64,000 bases of DNA from Blastococcus haudaquaticus (GTDB lineage: Bacteria > Actinomycetota > Actinomycetes > Mycobacteriales > Geodermatophilaceae). This document shows, piece after piece, positions 52,238-61,226 of the stretch. The notes below the pieces were generated by a model that was not told the DNA's origin, searched no databases, and worked only from the letters and a program-made list of their open reading frames with translations. Where the stretch lies: contig NZ_OCNK01000003.1 of the NCBI RefSeq assembly GCF_900230285.1, positions 868,001 through 932,000 on the forward strand, read 5' to 3'. Every line of letters starts with the position of its first letter. Position 1 is the first letter of the stretch. A program made the position numbers and the translations under genes.

Positions 52238-54342
52238 CCACGATGGACCGTCTCGTCGGCGCCGGCGTCGACCGCATCGACGGGCCGGCGAAGGTCCGGG
52301 GCACCGCGCCGTACGCGTACGAGCAGGACCCGGGCGAGCCCATCGCCCACCTCGCGGTCGTGCAGAGCACCGTCAACCGCGGCCGGATCAGCCGGCTCGA
52401 CCCGTCGCGGGCCGAGGCCCTGCCCGGCGTCCTGGCCGTGCTCACCCCGGCGAACGCGCCGCGGCTCGGGAAGGGCCTGGCGTCCGACCTCCCGGTGCTC
52501 CAGTCCCTCGACGTGCACTACCAGGGTCAGGTCGTGGCCGCCGTGGTCGCCGAGACGTCCGAGATCGCGAAGGCGGCGGTGGGCGCCATCGCCGTCGGCT
52601 ACGACGCGGAGCCCCCGGACGTGGCCCTGAGCCCGGACCGGGAGGACCTGTACGCGCCGGAGAAGCTGATGGCCGGCTTCGCCACCGACTCGATCATCGG
52701 GGACGTCGACGGCGCCCTGGCGGCCGCCGTGGTGAGCATCGACGCGACGTACGAGACGCCCACCCAGCACCACAACCCGATCGAGATGCACACGTCGATG
52801 GCGCGGTGGGACGGCGACTCGCTGACCCTCTGGGACGCCGACCAGGGGCCGCACAACATCGTCAACGACCTGGTCACCGGCTTCGGGCTCGACGCCGGGC
52901 AGGTGCGGGTGATCTCGCCGTACGTGGGCGGTGCGTTCGGCTCGAAGGCGTTCACCCACCCCAACCAGATGCTCGCCGCGATGGCGGCCCGCGTGGTCGG
53001 CCGCACCGTCGTCTACGAGCTGACCCGCCAGCAGATGTTCTCCCTCGTCGGTCACCGGACGCCCACCATCCAGCGGCTGCGGCTGGGCGCCGATCCCGAG
53101 GGCCGGCTGACCGCGATCAGCCACGAGGTGGTCGAGCACACCGCGCGGATCGCGGAGTTCGCCGAGCAGACGGCAACGCCCACCCGGGTCCTCTACGCGG
53201 CGCCGCACCGCCGTACGACGCACCGGCTGGCCCGCCTGGACGTCCCGCCGCCGACGATCATGCGGGCGCCGGGGGAGACGCCGGGGATGTTCGCGCTGGA
53301 GTCGGCGATGGACGAGCTCGCCGTCGTCCTGGGCCTGGACCCGGTGGAGCTGCGCATCCGCAACGAACCCGAGCGGGATCCGGAGCGGGACCTGCCGTGG
53401 TCGACCCGCAATCTCGTCGAGTGCCTGCGCACCGGCGCGGAGCGGTTCGGCTGGGCTGGCCGCGACCTGCGTCCCGGCGTCCGCACGGAGGGCCGCTGGC
53501 TGGTCGGCACCGGTGTCGCGTCGGCCACCTACCCGACCCGGCGCCGGAAGGCGCAGTGCCGCATCTCCGTCGACGGGGCCGGCCGATATGTCGTCGAGAT
53601 CGACGGCTCCGACATCGGGACCGGCGCCTGGACGGCGCTGACCCAGATCGCGGCGGACGCGCTGGGCACCGACATGGCGTCGGTCGAGCTGCGGATCGGC
53701 GACAGCCGGCTGCCGTTCGCCGGCGGCGCCGGCGGCTCGACCGGGCTGGCCTCCTGGGGGACGGCGATCGTCTTCACCGCCCGCGACCTGCGGAAGCAGC
53801 TGGACGAGCAGCACGGCGGGCAGCCGCCCGCCGGGGGGCTCAGCGTCGACGGCGAGCTCCCCGGGGAGTCACCGCACGCGAAGACGCACTCGATGCACGC
53901 CTACGGAGCCCACTTCGTCGAGGTGCGGGTCGACCGTGACAGCGGCGAGGTGCGGGTGCCGCGGGCGACGAGCGTGTACGACGCCGGGACGATCGTGAAC
54001 GCCAAGACGGCCCGCTCCCAGCTGCTCGGCGGTTTCAGCATGGGCGTCTCGATGGCCCTGCACGAGGGCTCGGTCACCGACGAGCGGTACGGCCACTACG
54101 TCAACCACGACCTGGCCGAGTACCACGTCGCGACCAACGCCGACATCGGCGAGATCGACATCAGCTGGCTCGACGTCGACGATCAGCTGGCCAACCCGAT
54201 CGGGCTCAAGGGCATCGGCGAGATCGGCATCACCGGGGCCGCTGCCGCCGTCGCCAACGCCTACTGGCACGCGACCCGGCTGCGTATCCGTGACCTGCCG
54301 ATCACGCCCGACAAGTACTTCCGGGAGCTCGGTGAGAGCTGA
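52234..54342 (+). CDS. Molybdopterin-binding catalytic subunit (PaoC-like)
   Basis: The 702-residue large subunit. It has the aldehyde oxidase/xanthine dehydrogenase hammerhead domain (about 15-125, RIDGPAKVRGTAPYAYE) and the molybdopterin domain with YVGGAFGSK, IMRAPGETPGMFALE, and the catalytic glutamate in LKGIGEIGITG near the C terminus. It would hydroxylate an aldehyde or N-heterocycle with water as oxygen donor. Association with an amidase makes an amide-bearing heterocycle or an aldehyde from its breakdown plausible; the PaoB-type partner favours aldehydes. Maturation needs molybdenum cytosine or related cofactor; no maturation gene is nearby. Confidence 0.92.
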   Translation: MTTMDRLVGAGVDRIDGPAKVRGTAPYAYEQDPGEPIAHLAVVQSTVNRGRISRLDPSRAEALPGVLAVLTPANAPRLGKGLASDLPVLQSLDVHYQGQVVAAVVAETSEIAKAAVGAIAVGYDAEPPDVALSPDREDLYAPEKLMAGFATDSIIGDVDGALAAAVVSIDATYETPTQHHNPIEMHTSMARWDGDSLTLWDADQGPHNIVNDLVTGFGLDAGQVRVISPYVGGAFGSKAFTHPNQMLAAMAARVVGRTVVYELTRQQMFSLVGHRTPTIQRLRLGADPEGRLTAISHEVVEHTARIAEFAEQTATPTRVLYAAPHRRTTHRLARLDVPPPTIMRAPGETPGMFALESAMDELAVVLGLDPVELRIRNEPERDPERDLPWSTRNLVECLRTGAERFGWAGRDLRPGVRTEGRWLVGTGVASATYPTRRRKAQCRISVDGAGRYVVEIDGSDIGTGAWTALTQIAADALGTDMASVELRIGDSRLPFAGGAGGSTGLASWGTAIVFTARDLRKQLDEQHGGQPPAGGLSVDGELPGESPHAKTHSMHAYGAHFVEVRVDRDSGEVRVPRATSVYDAGTIVNAKTARSQLLGGFSMGVSMALHEGSVTDERYGHYVNHDLAEYHVATNADIGEIDISWLDVDDQLANPIGLKGIGEIGITGAAAAVANAYWHATRLRIRDLPITPDKYFRELGES

Positions 54343-54359
54343 GCGGACCCAGGACCGGC

Positions 54360-54899
54360 CTAGGACGGGGCCTGGTGCAGCGCCTTGATCGTGGTGGGGT
54401 CGAGGTGGCGCAGCAGGGTCTCGCCGAGGTCCCGCATGTTCTCGACCTGCTCCGGGGTGAGCTGGTCGAAGAGGTGGGTGCGCACCCCCTCGACGTGCAC
54501 GGGGGCGGCGGCCTCCAGCGCGGCGAAGCCCTCGTCGGTGAGGACGGCGAGCTGGCCGCGACCGTCCTCGGCGCAGACCTGCCGGCGGACCCACCCGCGC
54601 TCCTCGAGGCGGGACACCGCGTGGGAGAGGCGGCTGCGGGAGGACAGGCACTTGTCGGCCAGCTCGCTCATGCGCATCATCCGGCCCTCGGTCTCCGAGA
54701 GCGCCACGAGGATCTCGTAGTACGCGTGGGAGATGCCGGTCTCGTGGGTGAGCTCCCGGTCCAGCCGGTCCTGCAGGAGCTGCGCGCTGTAGAGCCAGGC
54801 CCGCCAGGCGCGCTGCTCGTGGGCGTCGAGCCAGCGCGGCTCCCCGGGGGGCGGGGTCTCCGGTGCACCGGGTGATGCGGACGACACGTACGCGGTCAT
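54360..54899 (-). CDS. MarR-family transcriptional regulator
   Basis: A 179-residue regulator with a MarR winged helix. The recognition region is MRMSELADKCLSSRSRLSHA followed by the wing VRRQVCAEDGRGQLAVLTDEG (core about 60-125), and dimerising helices flank it. An N-terminal Pro-rich extension of about 25 residues is present. A TACGCT -10 lies six bases before ATG 54899. It is divergent from the YceI gene across 88 bases that hold twin repeats, its likely operator. Confidence 0.9.
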   Translation of the reverse strand: MTAYVSSASPGAPETPPPGEPRWLDAHEQRAWRAWLYSAQLLQDRLDRELTHETGISHAYYEILVALSETEGRMMRMSELADKCLSSRSRLSHAVSRLEERGWVRRQVCAEDGRGQLAVLTDEGFAALEAAAPVHVEGVRTHLFDQLTPEQVENMRDLGETLLRHLDPTTIKALHQAPS

Positions 54900-54905
54900 G
54901 TGCTC

Positions 54906-54911
54906 AGCGTA
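54906..54911 (-). promoter_or_regulatory. -10 element, leaderless MarR gene
   Basis: On the minus strand TACGCT is followed by GAGCAC and ATG 54899, a six-base spacing. Confidence 0.5.
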
Positions 54912-54922
54912 CTAGCCGAATA

Positions 54923-54971
54923 GTCAAGCCTTCAACTACGCTAGGGTCGAGCAGAAGGTCAAACGCTCAAC
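54923..54971. promoter_or_regulatory. Twin GTCAA-N4-TCAAC sites between marR and yceI-like genes
   Basis: GTCAAGCCTTCAAC (54923-54936) and GTCAAACGCTCAAC (54958-54971) share the same ten bases with four variable central ones, 35 bases apart. The first abuts TACGCT (54937-54942), a probable -10 for the YceI gene, and lies upstream of the marR -10; the second is in the YceI leader. This fits a MarR operator controlling both directions. Confidence 0.6.
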
Positions 54972-54987
54972 ATCTTGGAGGATCGCA

Positions 54988-55551
54988 ATGACCAGCTCCA
55001 CCACCACCCAGATCCCCGGCTACGTCGTCGGCACCTGGGACATCGACGCCAGCCACTCGACGGTCGGCTTCTCCGTCCGTCACATGATGGTCAGCAAGGT
55101 CCGTGGTTACTTCCGCGAGTTCGCCGGTGAGATCGTCACCGCCGCTGACCCGGCCCAGTCCACCGTCACCGCCACGGTGAACATGGACTCGATCGACACC
55201 CGTCAGGAGCAGCGTGACGCGCACATCCGCTCCGCCGACTTCTTCGACGTGGGCAACCACACCGAGATGACCTTCCGCTCCACCTCGGTCAGCACCGACG
55301 GCGCCGACTGGACGGTGGCGGGCGACCTGACCATCAAGGGCATCACCAAGCCGGTCACCCTGGAGCTCGAGCTCAACGGCTTCGGCCCGGACGCGTACGG
55401 CGGCACGCGCGCCGGCTTTTCCGCCAAGACCGAGATCTCCCGCAAGGCCTACGGCGTCGACATCGACATGCCGATGGACGGCGGCGGCGTGGTCGTCGGC
55501 GACAAGATCAGCGTCGAGCTCGAGATCGAGGCCGTGCTCCGCACCGCCTGA
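54988..55551 (+). CDS. YceI family protein
   Basis: A 187-residue YceI-domain protein, a lipocalin-like barrel that binds isoprenoid-type lipids in characterised relatives. Landmarks are GTWDIDASHSTVGFSVRHMM (residues about 12-31), SIDTRQEQRDAHIRSADFFD and LTIKGITKPVTLELE. It lacks a signal peptide, so it is cytoplasmic, unlike E. coli YceI. ATG 54988 follows TTGGAGGA. Controlled probably by the divergent MarR protein and followed by a strong terminator. Confidence 0.93.
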   Translation: MTSSTTTQIPGYVVGTWDIDASHSTVGFSVRHMMVSKVRGYFREFAGEIVTAADPAQSTVTATVNMDSIDTRQEQRDAHIRSADFFDVGNHTEMTFRSTSVSTDGADWTVAGDLTIKGITKPVTLELELNGFGPDAYGGTRAGFSAKTEISRKAYGVDIDMPMDGGGVVVGDKISVELEIEAVLRTA

Positions 55552-55568
55552 TCACCAGCACCACCCAG

Positions 55569-55601
55569 AGGGGCCCCGGGCGCACTGCGCTCGGGGCCCC
55601 T
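55569..55601 (+). terminator. Terminator of the YceI gene
   Basis: GGGGCCCCGGGCGC (55570-55583) pairs with GCGCTCGGGGCCCC (55587-55600) with one G-T pair and an ACT loop, 18 bases after the stop, followed by TTC. Confidence 0.8.
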
Positions 55602-55611
55602 TCGCGTCGAG

Positions 55612-55671
55612 TGGGCAGTTGTGTTCGCTCCCGCCGGCGTGTGCGCGCGTGTCGACGACCACAACTGCTCA
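55612..55671. repeat. Imperfect inverted repeat
   Basis: TGGGCAGTTGTGTTCG (55612-55627) and CGACCACAACTGCTCA (55656-55671) match in 14 of 16 positions, with a 28-base GC-rich spacer. It is in the space between YceI and the next gene. It might be a dispersed palindromic element or a second hairpin. Confidence 0.4.
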
Positions 55672-55708
55672 GTCGGCACCGAGCAGGTCGACTGGGAGAC
55701 TCGGCGAC

Positions 55709-56056
55709 ATGTCGACCAGCACCCTCGTCCGCACCCGCTTCCCGTCCGCCGTCCTCGTGGCCGTGGGCCTGGCCGCCGGGTTCGGCATCGCGCAGGGCAC
55801 CGGCATCCGGGCGCTCGGCGGTGCGGTCTTCGCCGTGGCCGGCCTCGCCGCCGGGGCGCTGTGGCAGCACCGACGCGGGACGGCGACCGCCGTGGCGCTG
55901 GCCGCCCTGTACGTCGGGGCCTTCGTCCTGGCCCACGTGCTGGCCATCGGCGTGGGGCTGCCGGCCTGGCTGGCGGTGAGTCTGGTCACCCTCGCCGCCG
56001 CAGGAGTGACGTTCGCGGTGGCCGACGGCGCACGACGGCAGGACCACGCCGCCTGA
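55709..56056 (+). CDS. Hypothetical membrane protein
   Basis: A 115-residue protein with four hydrophobic segments (for example FPSAVLVAVGLAAGFGIAQG, GGAVFAVAGLAAGALW, VALAALYVGAFVLAHVLAIG, AVSLVTLAAAGVTFAVADG) and a short basic tail. No family is recognised beyond small actinobacterial membrane proteins. ATG 55709 follows CTGGGAGACTCGG. It lies upstream of typA, whose -10 begins six bases after its stop codon. Confidence 0.65.
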   Translation: MSTSTLVRTRFPSAVLVAVGLAAGFGIAQGTGIRALGGAVFAVAGLAAGALWQHRRGTATAVALAALYVGAFVLAHVLAIGVGLPAWLAVSLVTLAAAGVTFAVADGARRQDHAA

Positions 56057-56061
56057 GCGAC

Positions 56062-56067
56062 TACCAT
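56062..56067 (+). promoter_or_regulatory. Putative -10 of typA
   Basis: TACCAT fits TANNNT and would give typA a leader of about 80 bases. The leader contains a three-codon ATG-ACT-TTC-TGA frame (56132-56143) overlapping the GAGG before typA. Confidence 0.4.
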
Positions 56068-56156
56068 GGGAAGGTCGCCGGGCCGGCGGCCGTTACACGA
56101 GGCGACAGGCGCACCAGAGCGCCGGATCCCCATGACTTTCTGAGGTGCTTCTTCGC

Positions 56157-58049
<1,893 letters not shown>

Positions 58050-58069
58050 ACAGCCGCCACGGCGCGATG

Positions 58070-58104
58070 AGAAGGGCCCCTCCGGTCACCGGAGGGGCCC
58101 TTCT
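58070..58104 (+). terminator. typA terminator
   Basis: AGAAGGGCCCCTCCGG and CCGGAGGGGCCCTTCT form a perfect long stem around a short TCA loop, followed by a pyrimidine-rich TCGTTC. It lies about 20 bases after the typA stop. Confidence 0.9.
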
Positions 58105-58279
58105 TCGTTCACGGCGGGGCGAGCTGGTGGCCGCCCGAGCACAGGTGGTGACGACGGGCCGAGGGGCGGCGGCGCGCCCGTTCCCGCCTGGGGCGGACAC
58201 GCCCTGACCTCGACGTACGTTGCCGATGGGTCCGTGTGCGGCGGATCCAGGGCGAGCGACGAGAGGCGGCCGAGCGCTG

Positions 58280-58771
58280 ATGACGACGATCACCCGAACG
58301 GCTCCGGAGAACGGCTTCCGGGGCGGGATCGACGTCCGGGTGAGTCTTCGGGACGGGGCCGGTGACGGGACCTCTGCCTTCGACGGCGGCTGGTTCCCCC
58401 GGAGCCGAGACCTGGCGGTCGAGCTCCCGGAGCTGATCGCCGAGCTCGACCGGCGCGGCGTCCGGGTCGAGCGGTTCACCTACGCGCTGGAGGCGTGGGC
58501 GCCGGTGGCCCGCAAGATCGTCGTCCAGGGGCGGGTGGTGCGCACCGGCGGCTTCCGCAGCATGGACCGCGGCGTCGTCTGTCTGACCTGGGACGGCGGC
58601 ACCCGCCGCGCCGACCTGCTGGTCGTGCCGCCGGAGACCGACGTGCTCACCGGCGCCCGCGCGCTGCGGTTGTCGACGCGGCGCGGGCTGCCCCGGTCCC
58701 CGCAGATGGTGCTGGCCGCGGCCCGGTCGACGCCGCTCCCGCAGGTCCCGGAGTACCGCCGGGCCGTGTAG
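58280..58771 (+). CDS. DUF5994-like protein
   Basis: A 163-residue soluble protein. The stretch FDGGWFPRSRDLAVELPELI (about residues 36-55), followed by VERFTYALEAW and a RTGGFRSMDRG segment, matches DUF5994, an actinobacterial family of unknown function often encoded in several copies per genome. ATG 58280 follows the CGAGCGCTG region without a strong ribosome binding site. The gene is alone after the typA terminator. Confidence 0.75.
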   Translation: MTTITRTAPENGFRGGIDVRVSLRDGAGDGTSAFDGGWFPRSRDLAVELPELIAELDRRGVRVERFTYALEAWAPVARKIVVQGRVVRTGGFRSMDRGVVCLTWDGGTRRADLLVVPPETDVLTGARALRLSTRRGLPRSPQMVLAAARSTPLPQVPEYRRAV

Positions 58772-58845
58772 GGGCCGGTCCACCCAGCTTGCGCCGAGCG
58801 CGAACCTGCTGGACGGCGGGGGAGCGGCTCGGCTGGAGTGGAGCC

Positions 58846-59828
58846 ATGCGACTCCTCGTCCTCGGTGGCACCCGGTTTCTCGGCATCCACGTCGCCGCCG
58901 CTGCGCAGGCGCGCGGGCACGAGGTCGCCACGCTCACCCGGGGCGTCTCCGGCGAGCCACCGGAGGGCGTGCGCGCCCTGCACGGTGACCGCGACGACCC
59001 CGACGCCCTCCCGAGGGCGCTCGACGGCTGGGCGCCCGAGATCGTCGTCGACACCTCCTGCCGGACGAGGTCCGCGGCCGGGAACGCGGCCGCCGCCCTG
59101 GCGGGTGTCTCCGGGTACGCCTTCGTCAGCAGCCTGAACGCTTATCGGGCGTGGCCGCCCGGCCCGGTCGGGCCGGAGGCGGGTGCCGCCACCTGGGACA
59201 CCGAGGACGACGACTACGGGCCCGTCAAGGCGTTCGCCGAGCGCGAGATCGGTGCGGCCGTGGGGACCGGCTTCCTCACCGCGCGGGCAGGGCTGATCAT
59301 CGGTCCCTACGACTACGTCCACCGGCTGGGCTGGTGGCTGGAGCGCATAGCGCAGGGGGCCGGGTGGTCGTCCCCGCGGAGGGGCTCGACCAGCCGATGG
59401 GCATGGTGGACGCCCGCGACCTGGCGGGCTGGCTGGTCGACATGGCCGAGCGCGGGGTGTCCGGAGCGGTGAACAGCACCGGCCCGAACGGGATGACCAC
59501 GCTGGCCGGCCTCCTCGAGATCTGCCGGGAGGTCACCGGCGGCGACGCGGAGTGGGTGCCGGTGCAGGAGGCGGAGCTGGTCGCCGCCGGGGTGGAGCCG
59601 TGGATCCACCTGCCGCTGTGGCTGCCCGCCGAGACGGCGCGCACGGCGTGGGACGTCGACACCACCCGGGCACGGGAGCTCGGCCTGCCCAGCCGGCCGC
59701 TGCGCGACTCGGTCGCCGACACCTGGGCCTGGCAGTAGACCGACGACCGGCCGTACCAGTCGGCGCTCGGCCTGCCGCGTCCCGGACTGCCGCCGGAGCT
59801 GGAGACCCGCCTCCTGGCCGGCCACTGA
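58846..59828 (+). pseudogene. NAD-dependent epimerase/dehydratase, frameshifted and interrupted
   Basis: The first frame starts at ATG 58846 after GGAGTGGAG and encodes an extended-SDR N terminus (LVLGGTRFLGIHVA, a Rossmann GGTRFLG motif) up to WWLERIAQG near 59358. Family sequence then continues in another frame as RVVVPAEGLDQPMGMVDARD to TAG 59736. One missing base in the GGGGG run 59355-59359 explains the shift. Beyond the TAG the same frame stays coding-like (DDRPYQSALGLPRPGLPPEL) to TGA at 59826-59828, so the TAG may be a premature stop. Two lesions make a true pseudogene likely, although a sequencing error could explain the first. Confidence 0.78.
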
Positions 59829-59917
59829 CGTCGACCGCGCGCCGGTCCACCGATCCTCGCGGTCGACCGCGTGGTCGGGTGCCGTCCGGCGAGGTCGACC
59901 CGAGCCGGGACGGCGAA

Positions 59918-59947
59918 GGCCCCGTCCGGCAGCTGCCGGACGGGGCC
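59918..59947. terminator. Perfect 30-base palindrome, bidirectional terminator
   Basis: GGCCCCGTCCGGCAG (59918-59932) and CTGCCGGACGGGGCC (59933-59947) are exact inverse complements between the epimerase pseudogene and the convergent TauE/SafE gene. Nothing else is seen in 59829-59991. Confidence 0.75.
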
Positions 59948-59991
59948 CTCGGCCTCGGCCTCCTGCGAGCGGTGGGGGGCAGGAGGTGTTG

Positions 59992-60984
59992 TCAGTCGCG
60001 CGGGGCGCTCGGACGTCCGGCCGAGACCTGCTCCTCGGCGGAGAGGTCCTGGACGACGTTCTGCTCCGCCTCCGCCGTGCGGGCCGCCTCGGCGGCGATC
60101 GCGTCGGCGGACTCCAGCGCCCGGTCCTTGCGGTACTCGAGGAAGGACCACACGACCGCGGCGGCCCAGGTCACGGTGATGACCGCGTAGATCGCGTAGC
60201 GCGCGCCGTCAGGTGCGTCGACCCAGTCGCTCGTCAGCAGCGTGCGGCTGTTGGTCAGGACGATCATCCCGCCCACCAGTGACCCGAGCAGTCGCGGCGG
60301 GATGTGCCGGACCAGCCAGGCGGCGATCGGGGCTGCGATGAGCCCGCCCACGAGCAGCACCGCGACCCACGAGAAGTTGACGCCCTGCGAGCCGAGCGCG
60401 AACAGGAAGCCGAGGCTGGCGGCCACGGCGACGAGGAACTCCGACGTGTCGATCGAGCCGATCACCTTGCGCGGTTCCATCCGGCCGCTGGCCAGCAGGG
60501 CGGGAGTACCGACCGGACCCCACCCGCCACCACCGGTGGCGTCGACGAAGCCGGCGACCAGGCCCAGCGGCCCGAGGAAGCGCTTGCGGACCGGCTTGCC
60601 GAGATTGCGCCGGTCGATGCCGCGGAGGGTGAACCGGACGAGGATGTAGGCGCCCAGCGACACCAGGATCAGCGACATCACCGGGGCGGCGACCGCGGTC
60701 GAGAGGCTGGACAGGAAGGTCGCGCCCGCGAAGGCGCCGACGGCGCCGGGCAGACCGACCTTGGCGACGACCTTCCAGTCGACGTTGCCGAACTTCCAGT
60801 GCGAGAGACCCGACGCGAGCGTCGTCCCGATCTCCGCGAGATGGATGGTCGCCGAGGCGGCCGCCGGGTTGGTGCCGATGGCGAGGAGCAGGGTGGTCGA
60901 CGTGACGCCGTAGGCCATGCCCAGGCTGCCGTCCACCAGCTGCGCACCGAGGCCCACGAGGGCCAGCAGGACGAGGGTCTTCAC
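59992..60984 (-). CDS. TauE/SafE (TSUP) family permease, probable sulfite/organosulfur exporter
   Basis: A 330-residue permease with about eight membrane helices in two repeats: GLGAQLVDGSLGMAYGVTST at the first and VAGFVDATGGGGWGPVGTP at the second. These are hallmark TSUP sequences. A charged C-terminal tail (about 285-330) is cytoplasmic. It starts at GTG 60984 behind GGAG that lies in a short GACTCGGAGTC inverted repeat. A leaderless cysteine-rich leader peptide lies about 100 bases upstream, which strongly suggests a sulfur compound substrate and cysteine-responsive control. Confidence 0.9.
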   Translation of the reverse strand: MKTLVLLALVGLGAQLVDGSLGMAYGVTSTTLLLAIGTNPAAASATIHLAEIGTTLASGLSHWKFGNVDWKVVAKVGLPGAVGAFAGATFLSSLSTAVAAPVMSLILVSLGAYILVRFTLRGIDRRNLGKPVRKRFLGPLGLVAGFVDATGGGGWGPVGTPALLASGRMEPRKVIGSIDTSEFLVAVAASLGFLFALGSQGVNFSWVAVLLVGGLIAAPIAAWLVRHIPPRLLGSLVGGMIVLTNSRTLLTSDWVDAPDGARYAIYAVITVTWAAAVVWSFLEYRKDRALESADAIAAEAARTAEAEQNVVQDLSAEEQVSAGRPSAPRD

Positions 60985-61085
60985 GGGGGGTGACTCCGAG
61001 TCTCAGGGAACCGCGGGCGCGCGCACAGGCGCGGCGCAGCGGGATCGAACGAGGGGGAAGGGGACGTCGCCGTCAGGGGCGGGAG
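60985..61085 (-). promoter_or_regulatory. Leader region between cysteine leader peptide and TSUP gene
   Basis: This 101-base stretch contains GC-rich segments able to form alternative hairpins (for example GCGCCGCGCCTGTGCGCGC) and a GACTCGGAGTC repeat covering the GGAG before GTG 60984. Ribosome stalling on the leader cysteine codons could change which structures form. Folding was not computed. Confidence 0.4.
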
Positions 61086-61169
61086 TCAGCAGCCCGGACA
61101 GGTGGCGGTGCAGACGCGCAGCAGGTCGACGTGGATCCGCCCCACGAGGAGCACCGCCGTCGCCGCCAC
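61086..61169 (-). CDS. Cysteine-containing leader peptide (sulfur attenuator uORF)
   Basis: A 27-codon ORF starting at GTG 61169 ends in RIHVDLLRVCTATCPGC and then TGA, with cysteines at residues 20, 24 and 27. The HVDLLRVC block is the recurrent signature of actinobacterial putative leader peptides found before sulfur-assimilation genes. A TAGACA -10 lies seven bases upstream, so it is probably translated from a leaderless transcript, as shown for cysteine-rich small ORFs in mycobacteria. When cysteine is scarce, ribosome stalling at the terminal cysteines should raise expression of the downstream permease. Too short for routine gene finding. Confidence 0.82.
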   Translation of the reverse strand: MAATAVLLVGRIHVDLLRVCTATCPGC

Positions 61170-61176
61170 GGCGATA

Positions 61177-61182
61177 TGTCTA
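61177..61182 (-). promoter_or_regulatory. -10 element of the cysteine leader/TSUP transcript
   Basis: On the minus strand TAGACA is followed by seven bases and GTG 61169. TTGCAT sits 17 bases upstream as a plausible -35, and the spacer contains the CGATCG palindrome. Confidence 0.55.
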
Positions 61183-61226
61183 CCAGATCGATCGGGATAT
61201 GCAACGAGGGGTCCCAGGCTGCGGGA

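Noticed and set aside
55612-55671. Ends of an insertion sequence or miniature transposon
   Set aside because: No flanking target duplication and no transposase remnant were seen; listed only as an inverted repeat.
59736-59738. Readthrough or recoding of TAG in the epimerase gene
   Set aside because: The same gene already carries a frameshift, and no pyrrolysine machinery or recoding signal is visible; a premature stop is simpler.
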